DNA from: Enterococcus columbae DSM 7374 = ATCC 51263
Lineage (GTDB): Bacteria; Bacillota; Bacilli; Lactobacillales; Enterococcaceae
Reading direction: 5' to 3'
Assembly (NCBI RefSeq): GCF_000406925.1
Contig: NZ_KE136347.1
Location: 410,025 to 474,024 of the forward strand
DNA length: 64,000 nucleotides
Both the position numbers and the translations under genes were made by a program. Shown here in pieces: positions 44,477-53,876 of the stretch. The stretch's first letter is position 1, and each line of letters opens with the position of its first letter. The notes beneath the pieces were generated by a model. That model was not told the DNA's origin, made no database searches, and saw nothing but the letters and a program-made list of their open reading frames with translations.

Positions 44477-45400
44477 ATGGACCGACAAATAGTAGTGGAA
44501 CTAAAGAATGTTACAAAGACAATCAACCATAAAAAAATAGTGGAGAATTTAAACTTTCAAATTCATTCAGGAGAAATATTCGGTTTTTTAGGACCTAATG
44601 GTGCTGGAAAAACTACTACAATACGAATGATGGTAGGATTAACTCGTATCAGTGAGGGAGATATTTTCATAAATGGCTTTAGTATTAAAAGCGATTTTAA
44701 CAAAGCGATTTCAAATGTTGGTGCTATTGTAGAAAATCCAGATCTCTATAAATATATGACGGGTTATCAAAATTTAAAGCACTTTGCAAGAATGGTTCAA
44801 GGTGTTGGAAAAAAGGAAATAATTGAAACGGCAGAGCTTTTAGGAATTGGTAATTGGATCAAAAATCCAGTACGTACTTACTCTCTGGGTATGCGTCAAA
44901 GATTAGGTCTTGCACAAGCTTTATTGCATCATCCGTCATTAGTGATTTTGGATGAGCCTACGAATGGTTTAGATCCAGAAGGTATTCACGAATTGAGAAA
45001 TACTCTAAAGTATCTGGCACATGAAAAAGGTGTAGCGATTCTTGTTTCTAGCCACTTGCTCTCAGAAATGCAGTTAATGTGCGATAAAGTAGGGGTAATT
45101 CAACATGGGAAACTGATTACAGTCCAAAACATTGAGGATTTTATGCGTGCTGGAAAATGTGTATCTAGTATTATGGTTGATCCATCTCAAATAGATATGG
45201 CATATCACATTATTCTGCAAATGGGTAAAAATATTATTTCCAAAGATATGAGTGGTAAATTACTTGCTGAGATCGAACAAAAGGATATTCCGGAGGTGAA
45301 TCATAAGCTAATGGAATCAGGAATACGTGTATATGAGGTTCAAACACAACAAGAAACGTTAGAAGAAAGATTTTTAGAAGTTATGGAGGAAAATAAATGA
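44477..45400 (+). CDS. ABC transporter ATPase (BcrA-like)
   Basis: 307 residues with GPNGAGKTT, SLGMRQR, LVILDEP and SSHLL, and a C-terminal extension. It shares overall pattern and length with the ATPase at 34146-35069. A GAAAGGAG site precedes the ATG. It overlaps the permease start by four bases. Confidence 0.9.
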   Translation: MDRQIVVELKNVTKTINHKKIVENLNFQIHSGEIFGFLGPNGAGKTTTIRMMVGLTRISEGDIFINGFSIKSDFNKAISNVGAIVENPDLYKYMTGYQNLKHFARMVQGVGKKEIIETAELLGIGNWIKNPVRTYSLGMRQRLGLAQALLHHPSLVILDEPTNGLDPEGIHELRNTLKYLAHEKGVAILVSSHLLSEMQLMCDKVGVIQHGKLITVQNIEDFMRAGKCVSSIMVDPSQIDMAYHIILQMGKNIISKDMSGKLLAEIEQKDIPEVNHKLMESGIRVYEVQTQQETLEERFLEVMEENK

Positions 45401-46332
45401 CAGGGCTAATTAAAAACGAAGTAATAAAAATATTTTGTCGCAGATTAACAATGTTTTTGCTGCTGTTTATTTGTGTTTTTTCAATAGGATCATCTTTTGT
45501 CTATAAAGCTTCGAATAAAAGCACAGAAGATTGGAAAACAAGGGCACAAGAGACTGTTCAATTAAATCGAAATCGGATTGATTTAGTAGAATTATCTCCA
45601 CAGCTAAAATCTGATGCTGAAAACAAATTAGCAATTGCAACATATAGATTAGAAAATAATATTCCAGAGCCAGAGCCAAATGCATTATCGGCAATATTAA
45701 ATACAAGTGGATTGATAGAAATTATTATCTTTATTGTTTTGATTGTTGCAGCTGAAATCGTCTCAAGAGAATACAATGATGGCACTATGAAATTGCTTTT
45801 AATTCGCCCACATAGTAGAACTAAAATACTTGTATCCAAGTATATATCTATTGTCTTTTTGGGAATAGTTGCATTATTTTTAATGCTTTTATGTGCAGGG
45901 ATTACTAATATATTTCTCTACGGACTCCCAGATATTCATACAACGGATTTATTTATTAATCAACAAGGTAATATCGTGAATTTATCAGTCCTTTCTCAAA
46001 TAATTAAGCTGTATGTAACAAGCATATTCCCTATTCTTAGCTATGCGACAATAGCATTTACAATCTCTACAATCTTGAAAAATAGTGCGTTTGCTGTTGG
46101 GGTATCATTAGTTTTGATGCTATGTGGGAATATGATGATTGAATCAACCTCTAAGATTGCATGGATGAAGTTTTTACCATTCGCAAATAGCGATATGTCA
46201 CTTTATATTTATCACTTGCAACCAAGACCGGAAATGACAATAGTTTTCTCAATTAGTGTTTTAGTTGCTTACATGTTGTTCATGTTTTTGATCAGTGTGA
46301 TCACATTTAAGAAAAGAGATGTATCTATATAA
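45397..46332 (+). CDS. ABC-2 type permease
   Basis: 311 residues: one N-terminal helix (about 17-38), an extracellular loop of about 70 residues, then five more helices, with SREYNDGTMKLLLIRPHSR after the second helix as in other ABC-2 permeases. It probably forms a homodimer with the preceding ATPase. A terminator-like hairpin follows. Confidence 0.87.
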   Translation: MTGLIKNEVIKIFCRRLTMFLLLFICVFSIGSSFVYKASNKSTEDWKTRAQETVQLNRNRIDLVELSPQLKSDAENKLAIATYRLENNIPEPEPNALSAILNTSGLIEIIIFIVLIVAAEIVSREYNDGTMKLLLIRPHSRTKILVSKYISIVFLGIVALFLMLLCAGITNIFLYGLPDIHTTDLFINQQGNIVNLSVLSQIIKLYVTSIFPILSYATIAFTISTILKNSAFAVGVSLVLMLCGNMMIESTSKIAWMKFLPFANSDMSLYIYHLQPRPEMTIVFSISVLVAYMLFMFLISVITFKKRDVSI

Positions 46333-46397
46333 TGGGTATTATTTTAGAGAAAGAGAGTTTAGTTTAACGATCTCTTTTGAATAAAACAATAGGGAAT

Positions 46398-46424
46398 GGG
46401 ACGGTGTTGCAGCCGTCCCTTTCT
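46398..46424 (+). terminator. Terminator (copy C)
   Basis: GGGACGG pairs with CCGTCCC followed by TTTCTCT. It is a relative of copies A and B. The rest of the 294-base gap holds a weak AAAGAGA/TCTCTTT hairpin (46350-46377) and the next promoter. Confidence 0.7.
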
Positions 46425-46553
46425 CTATATATGCTATTAATCTAGTATTACTGGGAAAATTGGACCGACTTTAGTCTCAGCTCATTTTTTGGGGAAAGTT
46501 GATAAATAAAAATGGTGACAATTAATGAAGTTAAAAATAGTTCACATTATCTA

Positions 46554-46605
46554 TTGACGCACAGAAAATCAAGTGATATATTTCTAACATAAAAGTGAGA
46601 AATAT
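46554..46605 (+). promoter_or_regulatory. Promoter and operator of the second XRE operon
   Basis: TTGACG (46554-46559), 17 bases, TATATT (46577-46582). ATATTTCT (46578-46585) and AGAAATAT (46598-46605) are perfect inverted half-sites 20 bases apart. TATATTTCTA, then CATAAA and GTGA, also occur in the promoter at 39257 on the other strand. Confidence 0.7.
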
Positions 46606-46626
46606 GTAACATTTTGGAGGAATTAT

Positions 46627-47043
46627 ATGAATAAGAAAGTGTCGCTTAAGGAAATTGTAGGAACTAAGATTTTTTATGCTGTTATATTAGTATCCTATTA
46701 TTGGATGTGGGCAAGATCAGACTGGAAAGAATGGTATTCAACATTGGAGTCTTTATTGGGTTTTTTCTTTTTTTGTTTTTATACCTTTCAAAGAATAAGA
46801 ATTAGAAAATATAAAAGAGAAGGTGTAGACGAACTAGCAGAACAGAACTTGAAAAGATGTGATTCAATCTGTCTCAAGGTATTCATAGTCGCTATGGTCA
46901 TTGCTGCATGGGCTGCTGCAGCCATTGGGCATGTCAATATATTCGGTGCACAGGTCATTGGTTGGTGGATTGTTTTGTCTATTTTGGCGATAACAATACT
47001 GAGAACAGTCCTGTTTTTAATCATGGATAATAAGGGGGTATGA
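46627..47043 (+). CDS. Small membrane protein paired with XRE regulator
   Basis: 138 residues with four predicted membrane helices and no recognised family. It sits one base before an XRE gene and after a good TTTTGGAGG site. It occupies the same place as the DUF3796-like gene in the other XRE module, but the sequences differ. Confidence 0.7.
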   Translation: MNKKVSLKEIVGTKIFYAVILVSYYWMWARSDWKEWYSTLESLLGFFFFCFYTFQRIRIRKYKREGVDELAEQNLKRCDSICLKVFIVAMVIAAWAAAAIGHVNIFGAQVIGWWIVLSILAITILRTVLFLIMDNKGV

Positions 47044-47044
47044 T

Positions 47045-47251
47045 ATGGCTCTTGTTACAAAAATAAAAGCTTATCGTGAGCAAACTGGAATGAAACAAAG
47101 TGAATTGGCGGAACTTGTTGGTGCAAGACGTGAGACAATCGTTCATTTGGAAAATGGTAGATACAATCCCTCTCTTAAATTAGCTATGGATATTGCGAAA
47201 GTTTTCCATGTGACTGTTGAAGAGTTATTTGAATTTATAGAGGATGAGTAG
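47045..47251 (+). CDS. XRE-family regulator (68 residues)
   Basis: Small HTH_3 protein: [40 protein letters not shown]. It shares the recognition helix and turn with the XRE protein at 38593-38793. It probably represses its own operon through the half-sites at 46578-46605. Confidence 0.92.
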   Translation: MALVTKIKAYREQTGMKQSELAELVGARRETIVHLENGRYNPSLKLAMDIAKVFHVTVEELFEFIEDE

Positions 47252-47261
47252 CGAGGTGTTG

Positions 47262-48518
47262 ATGGTGGAGCGAAAAAGAAAGGTTTTATTATGTTTTTTA
47301 TCATTAATCTGTTTTGGGTTGATTACGGGATGTGGTAATACAAAACCAGCTACATCAGCAAATTTATCTTATACACAAACTAATATAAGAAATATTTCAG
47401 TATCCTCCAATGTACAGATTGTTGGATTGGGAGAAGCCAGTCATGGTGTAGCGCAGTATCAGCAAATGAAAGCTGATGTATTTAGAGCTTTGGTCAAGAA
47501 TAATGGTTGTCACACTTTTATCATCGAGGGTGATTTTGGTGGTTCGCTCAAAGTTGACCAATATATTAACGGAGGAGCTGGAACGGCTGAAGAAGCGATT
47601 GCAGAAATAGGATTTGGTATTTACCATACAAAAGAAATGGCTAATTTGGTAAATTGGATGCGTTCTTACAATAAAACTGTTTCGGCGAAAGAAGCGTTAC
47701 ATTTTTATGGTATGGATGTACAACGATTTGATAATAATAAGGAGTATCTTTTTTCAGTCATAGGAGAAACTCATCCAAAATTAAGCTTAAAATATTCAAA
47801 GTTGCTTGCACGACTTACTGATAAAAATAGAAATTCATTAGATAAATCGACTTTGAAGCATGAGAAAAAAATTATTTCAGAATTAATAGAAAAATTAAAT
47901 GATATTGAGCCGGCAATAGTAAATCGATCGGGTCAGTCTGCTTTTGATTTTGCAAAAGAATGTGCAAAAACGATCGAGTCATATTGTGAACTGCAGCTGA
48001 GCGATGACTATAATGCTAGTCGTGATAAGATGATGTATGAAAAGATAGAGTGGTTTTTACAGCATGGTGATCATACAGTTCTATTTATAAATGGGCATAA
48101 TGGTCATATAGCTAAAGAATCCTTCGCTGGTTATACCGGCTTAGGAGAATTGCTTTCAAAACATCTTGATAAAGGGTATTATTCGATTGGTACTGATGCA
48201 GTAACGACGAAGTTTAATTCTCAAAAAGATAATGGAGCGTTTGAAGTTTTAAAAGTCAAAAATACAAATGATTTAAATAGCCAGTTTACTAATAAAATGG
48301 TCAAACCATATTTTATTGATTTTGAAAGTGCAGCTACAAATGAAAAGTGGCAACATATTTTGAATAGTAAGCAGTCGATAACCACACTAAATGTTGGTTT
48401 GTCTGGCATACAGAAGCTATTTAAATCAGGATATACAGTAAAAATTACTCCAAAAGAGGCATTTGACGCAATGATTATTTTTAAATCTGTTACACCATCA
48501 ACAATACTTAGCAATTAA
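47262..48518 (+). CDS. Erythromycin esterase-like lipoprotein
   Basis: About 418 residues: a lipoprotein signal with lipobox ITGC, then an erythromycin-esterase fold with LGEASHG, EGDFGG, YGMDVQ and FINGHNGH. Known EreA/B enzymes open the macrolide lactone but are cytosolic; this one should be on the outer face of the membrane and its substrate is unknown. ATG 47262 and GTG 47265 lie near GAGGTG; ATG 47244 overlaps the XRE stop and has no site. It is last in the XRE operon. Confidence 0.85.
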   Translation: MVERKRKVLLCFLSLICFGLITGCGNTKPATSANLSYTQTNIRNISVSSNVQIVGLGEASHGVAQYQQMKADVFRALVKNNGCHTFIIEGDFGGSLKVDQYINGGAGTAEEAIAEIGFGIYHTKEMANLVNWMRSYNKTVSAKEALHFYGMDVQRFDNNKEYLFSVIGETHPKLSLKYSKLLARLTDKNRNSLDKSTLKHEKKIISELIEKLNDIEPAIVNRSGQSAFDFAKECAKTIESYCELQLSDDYNASRDKMMYEKIEWFLQHGDHTVLFINGHNGHIAKESFAGYTGLGELLSKHLDKGYYSIGTDAVTTKFNSQKDNGAFEVLKVKNTNDLNSQFTNKMVKPYFIDFESAATNEKWQHILNSKQSITTLNVGLSGIQKLFKSGYTVKITPKEAFDAMIIFKSVTPSTILSN

Positions 48519-48522
48519 AGAC

Positions 48523-48566
48523 AAAAATAGTGAGCAAACAAATTAGGATTGCTCACTATTTTTTTA
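48523..48566 (+). terminator. Terminator closing the accessory island
   Basis: AAAAATAGTGAGCAA pairs perfectly with TTGCTCACTATTTTT, with further T. Confidence 0.9.
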
Positions 48567-48718
48567 TGATGGAATATTTAAAAAAATAATAGTTATAAAA
48601 GTTATTTAATTATTTTTGATAAATCTATTGAAGGCATTTATTTAAACAAATCATTCCTAAATTGCGTTTGATTCTGTTACAATAGAATTGGATTGTATCA
48701 AATGAATGAGGTGTCTTT

Positions 48719-51367
48719 GTGAAAAAGAAAAAATTACTATTAGTAGATGGAAATAGTGTTGCATTCCGAGCGTTTTATGCGCTGTATAATGCAATGGATA
48801 ATTTTAAAAATTCTGATGGCTTGTATACTAACGCAATTTATGCTTTTAAGAATATGTTTGAAAAAATCTTAGATCAAGAACAGCCAACGCATGCTTTGGT
48901 TGCTTTTGATGCTGGCAAGACCACCTTTAGAACGGAAATGTACCAAGAATATAAAGCAGGTAGAGCGAAAACACCTAGTGAATTTAGAGAACAATTACCT
49001 TATATTCGCTCATTAGTTCATGCTTTTGGGGTAAAGGAATATGAACTACCTAACTATGAAGCAGATGATATTATCGGGACCTTAGCAACCTTGGCTAGTC
49101 AAGAAGAGGACTATGAAATCGTGATTGTTTCAGGAGATAGAGATTTAACTCAGTTAGTTAGTGACCAAATTACGGTTTATATCACCATCAAAGGGGTTAG
49201 TGATCTTGAGGTTTGTACCCCTGAGTTTATCGCTGAAAAATATGATGGATTAACTCCTAGACAAATTATCGATTTGAAAGGGTTAGCTGGTGATAAGTCG
49301 GATAATTTACCAGGCGTGACTAAGGTTGGAGAAAAAACAGCGATTAAATTGTTAAAGGAATATCACAGTGTTGAAGGCATTTATGAACATATTGATGAAC
49401 TAAAAGCCAGCAAGATGAAAGAGAATTTAATCAATGATCAAGAGCAAGCCTTTTTATCCAAACGGTTAGCAACGATTAACACGACCGCTCCGATAAAAAT
49501 TGGCTTGGAAGAGATTAGTTATCAAGGACGTCATACAGATGAACTGATTGAATTATATCGAAAGCTAAACTTCCAATCGTTTTTAGATAAGATGGATACC
49601 TCGCAAGTCAAGGAAGATTTGGCAAGCATTAGTTATGAGTATATTACTGAGCTATCCGATGAAACGCTTAAAGGTGACGAGTGGACCTTATATGTTGAAA
49701 TGCTAGGCGAAAATTATCATGTTGATGAAATTGTGGGTTGGGCTTTTGGTAATCAAGAAAAGATTTATGTATCAGATAATGTAGATTTACTATCCGATTC
49801 ACGTTTCGTTGAGGCGCTATCCACCAAGCAATCGATTCAAACCTATGATTTAAAACGGCAGCTAGTAGCTTTAAATCGCTATGGTTGTAAGCAGGTAGTC
49901 TTTTCTTTTGATAGCCTGCTAGCAGCTTATTTACTGGATACAACGGATAATAGCAGTGATATTGCCAATGTTGCTTGGAATTATGGCTATAAAGAGATTC
50001 AATCGGATGAACAAGTTTATGGTAAGGGGGCTAAACGAGGCCTGCCTGAAGACAATCAAGTTTTTTATGCGCATCTTGCTCGCAAAATTAAGGCGATTCA
50101 GTGGTTAACTGAACCACTAACCAATGAGTTAAAGGAAAAAAATCAATGGCAATTATATGCAGAAATGGAGTTGCCATTAGCCTATGTTTTAGCAGACATG
50201 GAGATGACCGGAATTACGGTTGATCCAACTCGTTTGCAGCAGATGAAGCAGGATTTTGCTATTCGACTAAACGAAATCGAAAATAAAATCTATGCGCTTG
50301 CCGGGGAAGAATTCAACATCAATTCACCTAAACAATTAGGAGTCGTGTTATTTGAAAACTTGAGCTTACCAGTGATTAAAAAGACTAAAACTGGCTATTC
50401 TACTGCAGTCGATGTGTTAGAACAATTAAAAACGGCCCATCCAATTATTGAAGAGATCCTTAGCTATCGTCAATTAGCCAAACTGCAATCTACCTATATA
50501 GAAGGCTTGTTAAAGGTGATTCAACCAGATGGCAAGATTCATACGCGTTATGTTCAGACTTTGACACAGACAGGTCGCTTGAGCTCAGTTGATCCAAACC
50601 TACAAAATATTCCAATTCGTTTGGAAGAAGGGCGTAAGATTAGACAGGCCTTTGTGCCAAGTCAAGCAGATTGGGTGATTTATTCTTCCGATTATTCGCA
50701 AATTGAATTGCGTGTGCTAGCGCATATTTCAAATGATGCGCACTTAAAGGCGGCCTTTATCGAAGGGCAAGACATTCATACTTCAACGGCGATGCGAGTA
50801 TTTGGTATTGCAAACCCTGAGGAGGTTACTGCTAATATGCGTCGTGATGCCAAGGCAGTTAACTTCGGTATTGTTTATGGCATTTCTGATTTTGGTTTAT
50901 CTCAAAATCTAGGCATTACCAGAAAAGCCGCCAAACAATATATTGATACTTATTTCGAGCGTTATCCTGGGGTAAAAGATTATATGCAAAATATTGTGGT
51001 GAAAGCTAAAGAAGACGGTTTTGTTGAAACCTTATATCACCGCAGAAGATATTTACCGGATATTCATGCCAAAAACTTTAATGTCCGTTCTTTTGCTGAG
51101 CGAACAGCGATTAATTCGCCGATTCAAGGAACAGCGGCGGATATATTAAAGATGGCGATGATTGAGCTACACCGTCGATTAAAGGCTGAAAACTTTACCG
51201 CCAAAATGCTATTACAGGTTCATGATGAATTGGTCTTTGAAGTGCCAAAGGATGAACTATCTCGCTTGGATCAGCTAGTGAAAGAAGTGATGGAGCAAGT
51301 GGTTAGCTTACATGTGCCACTGATTACTGATAGTAACTGGGGCAATACATGGTATGACGCAAAGTAA
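48719..51367 (+). CDS. polA: DNA polymerase I
   Basis: 882 residues: N-terminal 5'-3' exonuclease (VDGNSVAFRAFYA; YEADDIIG; SGDRDLTQL), a middle domain, and the polymerase domain with YSSDYSQIELRVLAHIS (motif A), RRDAKAVNFGIVYG (motif B) and VHDE (motif C). The middle domain lacks the D-x-E of the 3'-5' exonuclease (LYVEML), as in Bacillus-type enzymes, so proofreading is unlikely. The GTG start follows GAGGTG. mutM and coaE follow as a repair operon. Confidence 0.97.
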   Translation: MKKKKLLLVDGNSVAFRAFYALYNAMDNFKNSDGLYTNAIYAFKNMFEKILDQEQPTHALVAFDAGKTTFRTEMYQEYKAGRAKTPSEFREQLPYIRSLVHAFGVKEYELPNYEADDIIGTLATLASQEEDYEIVIVSGDRDLTQLVSDQITVYITIKGVSDLEVCTPEFIAEKYDGLTPRQIIDLKGLAGDKSDNLPGVTKVGEKTAIKLLKEYHSVEGIYEHIDELKASKMKENLINDQEQAFLSKRLATINTTAPIKIGLEEISYQGRHTDELIELYRKLNFQSFLDKMDTSQVKEDLASISYEYITELSDETLKGDEWTLYVEMLGENYHVDEIVGWAFGNQEKIYVSDNVDLLSDSRFVEALSTKQSIQTYDLKRQLVALNRYGCKQVVFSFDSLLAAYLLDTTDNSSDIANVAWNYGYKEIQSDEQVYGKGAKRGLPEDNQVFYAHLARKIKAIQWLTEPLTNELKEKNQWQLYAEMELPLAYVLADMEMTGITVDPTRLQQMKQDFAIRLNEIENKIYALAGEEFNINSPKQLGVVLFENLSLPVIKKTKTGYSTAVDVLEQLKTAHPIIEEILSYRQLAKLQSTYIEGLLKVIQPDGKIHTRYVQTLTQTGRLSSVDPNLQNIPIRLEEGRKIRQAFVPSQADWVIYSSDYSQIELRVLAHISNDAHLKAAFIEGQDIHTSTAMRVFGIANPEEVTANMRRDAKAVNFGIVYGISDFGLSQNLGITRKAAKQYIDTYFERYPGVKDYMQNIVVKAKEDGFVETLYHRRRYLPDIHAKNFNVRSFAERTAINSPIQGTAADILKMAMIELHRRLKAENFTAKMLLQVHDELVFEVPKDELSRLDQLVKEVMEQVVSLHVPLITDSNWGNTWYDAK

Positions 51368-51388
51368 CAGAAAGGAAATTAGAAAGCT

Positions 51389-52228
51389 ATGCCAGAATTA
51401 CCAGAAGTCGAAACTGTGCGCAAGGGCTTAAATCAATTGATAAGTGCGAAAACGATTCGTCAGGTAGAGGTTTTTTGGCCGAGAATCATTGAAAGTCCAG
51501 CGGTTGAAGTGTTTTGTACTAAGCTACAAAATCAAGTGATCAAGCAGGTTTTAAGACGAGGCAAATTTTTAATTATTGAATTAAGTGAGGGCTGTCTTAT
51601 TTCACACTTGCGAATGGAGGGGAAGTACCATTTCTATCAACAGGAAACGGCTCCTAATAAGCACGAGCATGTGGTGTTTCGTTTTACAGATGGTACGGAG
51701 CTACACTATCAAGATGTACGTAAGTTTGGTCGAATGACTTATCTCCCTAAATCACAAGTCTCTGTTTATTTTGAGACTAAAAAGCTTGGCCCTGAACCAA
51801 CCGTAGCTGATTTTGACCTAGAGGTTTTTGCTACGAAAGTAAAAGCTTCGCATAAAAAAATTAAGCCCTTATTGTTAAATCAACAATTAGTGGTTGGTCT
51901 AGGCAACATCTATGTGGATGAGGCTTTGTGGCAAGCGAAGATTCATCCGGAGACTCTAGCGAAAGCTTTAACAGATTCAGAAATCAAAGTCTTACATCAG
52001 GCGATTATTGAAGTGCTACACCGCGCAGTTGAAGCTGGTGGAACGACGATTAGAAGCTATGTCAATGCATTAGGCGATGCGGGGAATTTTCAAGTGCAAT
52101 TAAATGCTTATGGTCAAACTGGCCAACCTTGTGTGAGGTGTCAAACCCCAATTATTAAAATAAAAGTCGAACAAAGAGGAACACATCTTTGTCCGACTTG
52201 CCAGATTAAAAAAGGTGAGCAACAATGA
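51389..52228 (+). CDS. mutM: Formamidopyrimidine-DNA glycosylase
   Basis: 279 residues: PELPEVETVRKGL with the catalytic N-terminal proline and glutamate, a helix-two-turn-helix (LVVGLGNIYVDEALW), and a C-terminal zinc finger CVRC...CPTC. It removes 8-oxoguanine. An AAAGGAAA site precedes the ATG, and its end overlaps coaE by four bases. Confidence 0.97.
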   Translation: MPELPEVETVRKGLNQLISAKTIRQVEVFWPRIIESPAVEVFCTKLQNQVIKQVLRRGKFLIIELSEGCLISHLRMEGKYHFYQQETAPNKHEHVVFRFTDGTELHYQDVRKFGRMTYLPKSQVSVYFETKKLGPEPTVADFDLEVFATKVKASHKKIKPLLLNQQLVVGLGNIYVDEALWQAKIHPETLAKALTDSEIKVLHQAIIEVLHRAVEAGGTTIRSYVNALGDAGNFQVQLNAYGQTGQPCVRCQTPIIKIKVEQRGTHLCPTCQIKKGEQQ

Positions 52229-52833
52229 GCTTTATATTAGGAATTACTGGTGGAATTGCCACTGGAAAAAGTAGTGTAGTGAATTATATCAAAGGGTTGG
52301 AAATCCCAATTGTTGATGCTGATTTAATCGCAAGAGAAATCGTATTGCCTAATCGACCGGCCTTAAAAGTCTTAGTGGATTGCTTTGGAAAGCAAATTAT
52401 TGATGAAAAAGGTCACTTAGATCGCAAAAAATTAGGGGATATTGTGTTTAATGACGCTACTAAACGTCAGCAGCTAGATGAATTGTTAGCACCTTATCTA
52501 CAAGCTGAGATTAAACGACAAATCGAGCAATATCAGGCCGAACACTCGCTTGTAGTTGTGGATATCCCATTAATGTATGAAAAGGGTTATGATGAGTGGA
52601 TGGATCAGGTGGCAGTAGTTTATTGTACGCCAGATCAACAAGTCAATCGCTTGATGACCCGAAATCATTTAACAAGTGAACAAGCAATTAGGCGCATTCA
52701 CTCACAATTACCCATTGATATCAAAAAACAAATGGCAGAAATAGTTTTTGATAATAGTCAGACGCTTGAACAAACGATCAAACAAGTGGAACAATGGTTA
52801 ACAGACCGTAAATTTATTAGAAAATCTAGGTGA
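52225..52833 (+). CDS. coaE: Dephospho-CoA kinase
   Basis: 202 residues: P-loop GGIATGKSS, VDADLIAREI, and VVVDIPLMYEKG. It carries out the last step of coenzyme A synthesis. It overlaps mutM (ATGA), a standard arrangement in lactic acid bacteria. Confidence 0.97.
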   Translation: MSFILGITGGIATGKSSVVNYIKGLEIPIVDADLIAREIVLPNRPALKVLVDCFGKQIIDEKGHLDRKKLGDIVFNDATKRQQLDELLAPYLQAEIKRQIEQYQAEHSLVVVDIPLMYEKGYDEWMDQVAVVYCTPDQQVNRLMTRNHLTSEQAIRRIHSQLPIDIKKQMAEIVFDNSQTLEQTIKQVEQWLTDRKFIRKSR

Positions 52834-52845
52834 GGAGTGAAATTG

Positions 52846-53577
52846 ATGCATACTATTGAGCAAATGAAGCACCATGTTTCAGTAAGAAACTATCAAAAAA
52901 AAGCAATTCCTGTTGAAATTAAACAAGAATTATTGCTGGCTGCCCAAAGTGGTTCAACCTCAAATTTTGTCCAAGCTTATTCAATTATTGAAATCGGGGA
53001 TCAAGCGAAAAAAAGGCAATTAGCTGAGATTACAAAATTTTCGGGACATTTGAATCAAGCGCCGTTAGTTTATGTTTTTGTGGCTGATTTATATCGTCAT
53101 GCTGCGCAGCTTGAAAAACACCATCGGGATTTGGCACCGTTGACGAATACCGAATCGTTTGTCGTTTCGATTGTTGATGCAACGATTGCGGCCCAAAATA
53201 TGTGTGTAGCAGCTGAAAGTTTAGGTTTAGGGATTTGTTATATCGGTGGGATTCGTAATGATTTATTTAAAGTAAAAGAGTTGCTAAATCTGCCTAAGCT
53301 GACTGTTCCGTTATTTGCTTTATCCATTGGCTATCCAAATGAGAAAAATGATCCTAAGCCTAGACTCCCTTTAAATAATCTAGTTTCGATGGATAGTTAT
53401 AAGATAGATGAGATAACCAATTTAGCTAATTATGATGAACAAACCAGTCAATATTATCAAAACCGTAATAGTCATCAAGCCAATATTACTTGGACTGAAA
53501 AAGATCTCGATTTCTTTAGTGAAGTTCGCCGCCCAGAATTTGCAAGGTTCTTAAAAGAACAAGGATTTGATTTATAA
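52846..53577 (+). CDS. NADPH nitroreductase (NfsA-like)
   Basis: 243 residues of the FMN-dependent nitroreductase fold: HVSVRNYQKKAIP, FVVSIVDATIAAQNMCVAAE, GLGICYIGGIRND and a C-terminal SEVRRPEFARFL. It resembles NfsA/Frp, which reduce nitro compounds and quinones with NADPH. ATG 52846 has AGGAG eight bases upstream; the GTG at 52837 lies in that site. It is 12 bases after coaE and closes the operon. Confidence 0.9.
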   Translation: MHTIEQMKHHVSVRNYQKKAIPVEIKQELLLAAQSGSTSNFVQAYSIIEIGDQAKKRQLAEITKFSGHLNQAPLVYVFVADLYRHAAQLEKHHRDLAPLTNTESFVVSIVDATIAAQNMCVAAESLGLGICYIGGIRNDLFKVKELLNLPKLTVPLFALSIGYPNEKNDPKPRLPLNNLVSMDSYKIDEITNLANYDEQTSQYYQNRNSHQANITWTEKDLDFFSEVRRPEFARFLKEQGFDL

Positions 53578-53585
53578 ATATTTTT

Positions 53586-53642
53586 ATACGAATGCTGTTT
53601 ATTTGAACGATAAACGGTGTTCGTATTTTTTTGAAGTCAGTC
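53586..53642 (+). terminator. Terminator after the nitroreductase gene
   Basis: ATACGAA pairs with TTCGTAT and GTTTAT with ATAAAC inside it, followed by seven T. Confidence 0.85.
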
Positions 53643-53841
53643 GATTAGCTCTAAAAAATGAAGGGTGACTTGTTAGCTAAAAATGAAAACTGTTAAGATT
53701 TTTTTCAAACGCTGAGGTGAATTTTCCAACTAGCTAGTTAATTAGGGAAAAATCTGGTTTAATTTGTTGATAGATTCATATTTATTTGTGGAATTTAATT
53801 GCGAAAATCGTGTTTTACCTTTAATCTTTTTTAGTAACCGT

Positions 53842-53849
53842 GTTATAAT
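53842..53849 (+). promoter_or_regulatory. nrdR extended -10 promoter
   Basis: TGT-TATAAT (TATAAT 53844-53849) without a good -35. The same GTGTTATAATATA occurs before trmK. Confidence 0.6.
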
Positions 53850-53876
53850 ATAGGAAAAAGAAGTTGGGGTGATAAT

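Noticed and set aside
53643-53841. Possible small gene between the nitroreductase gene and nrdR
   Set aside because: No open frame with a ribosome site or recognisable product was found; the stretch is AT-rich.
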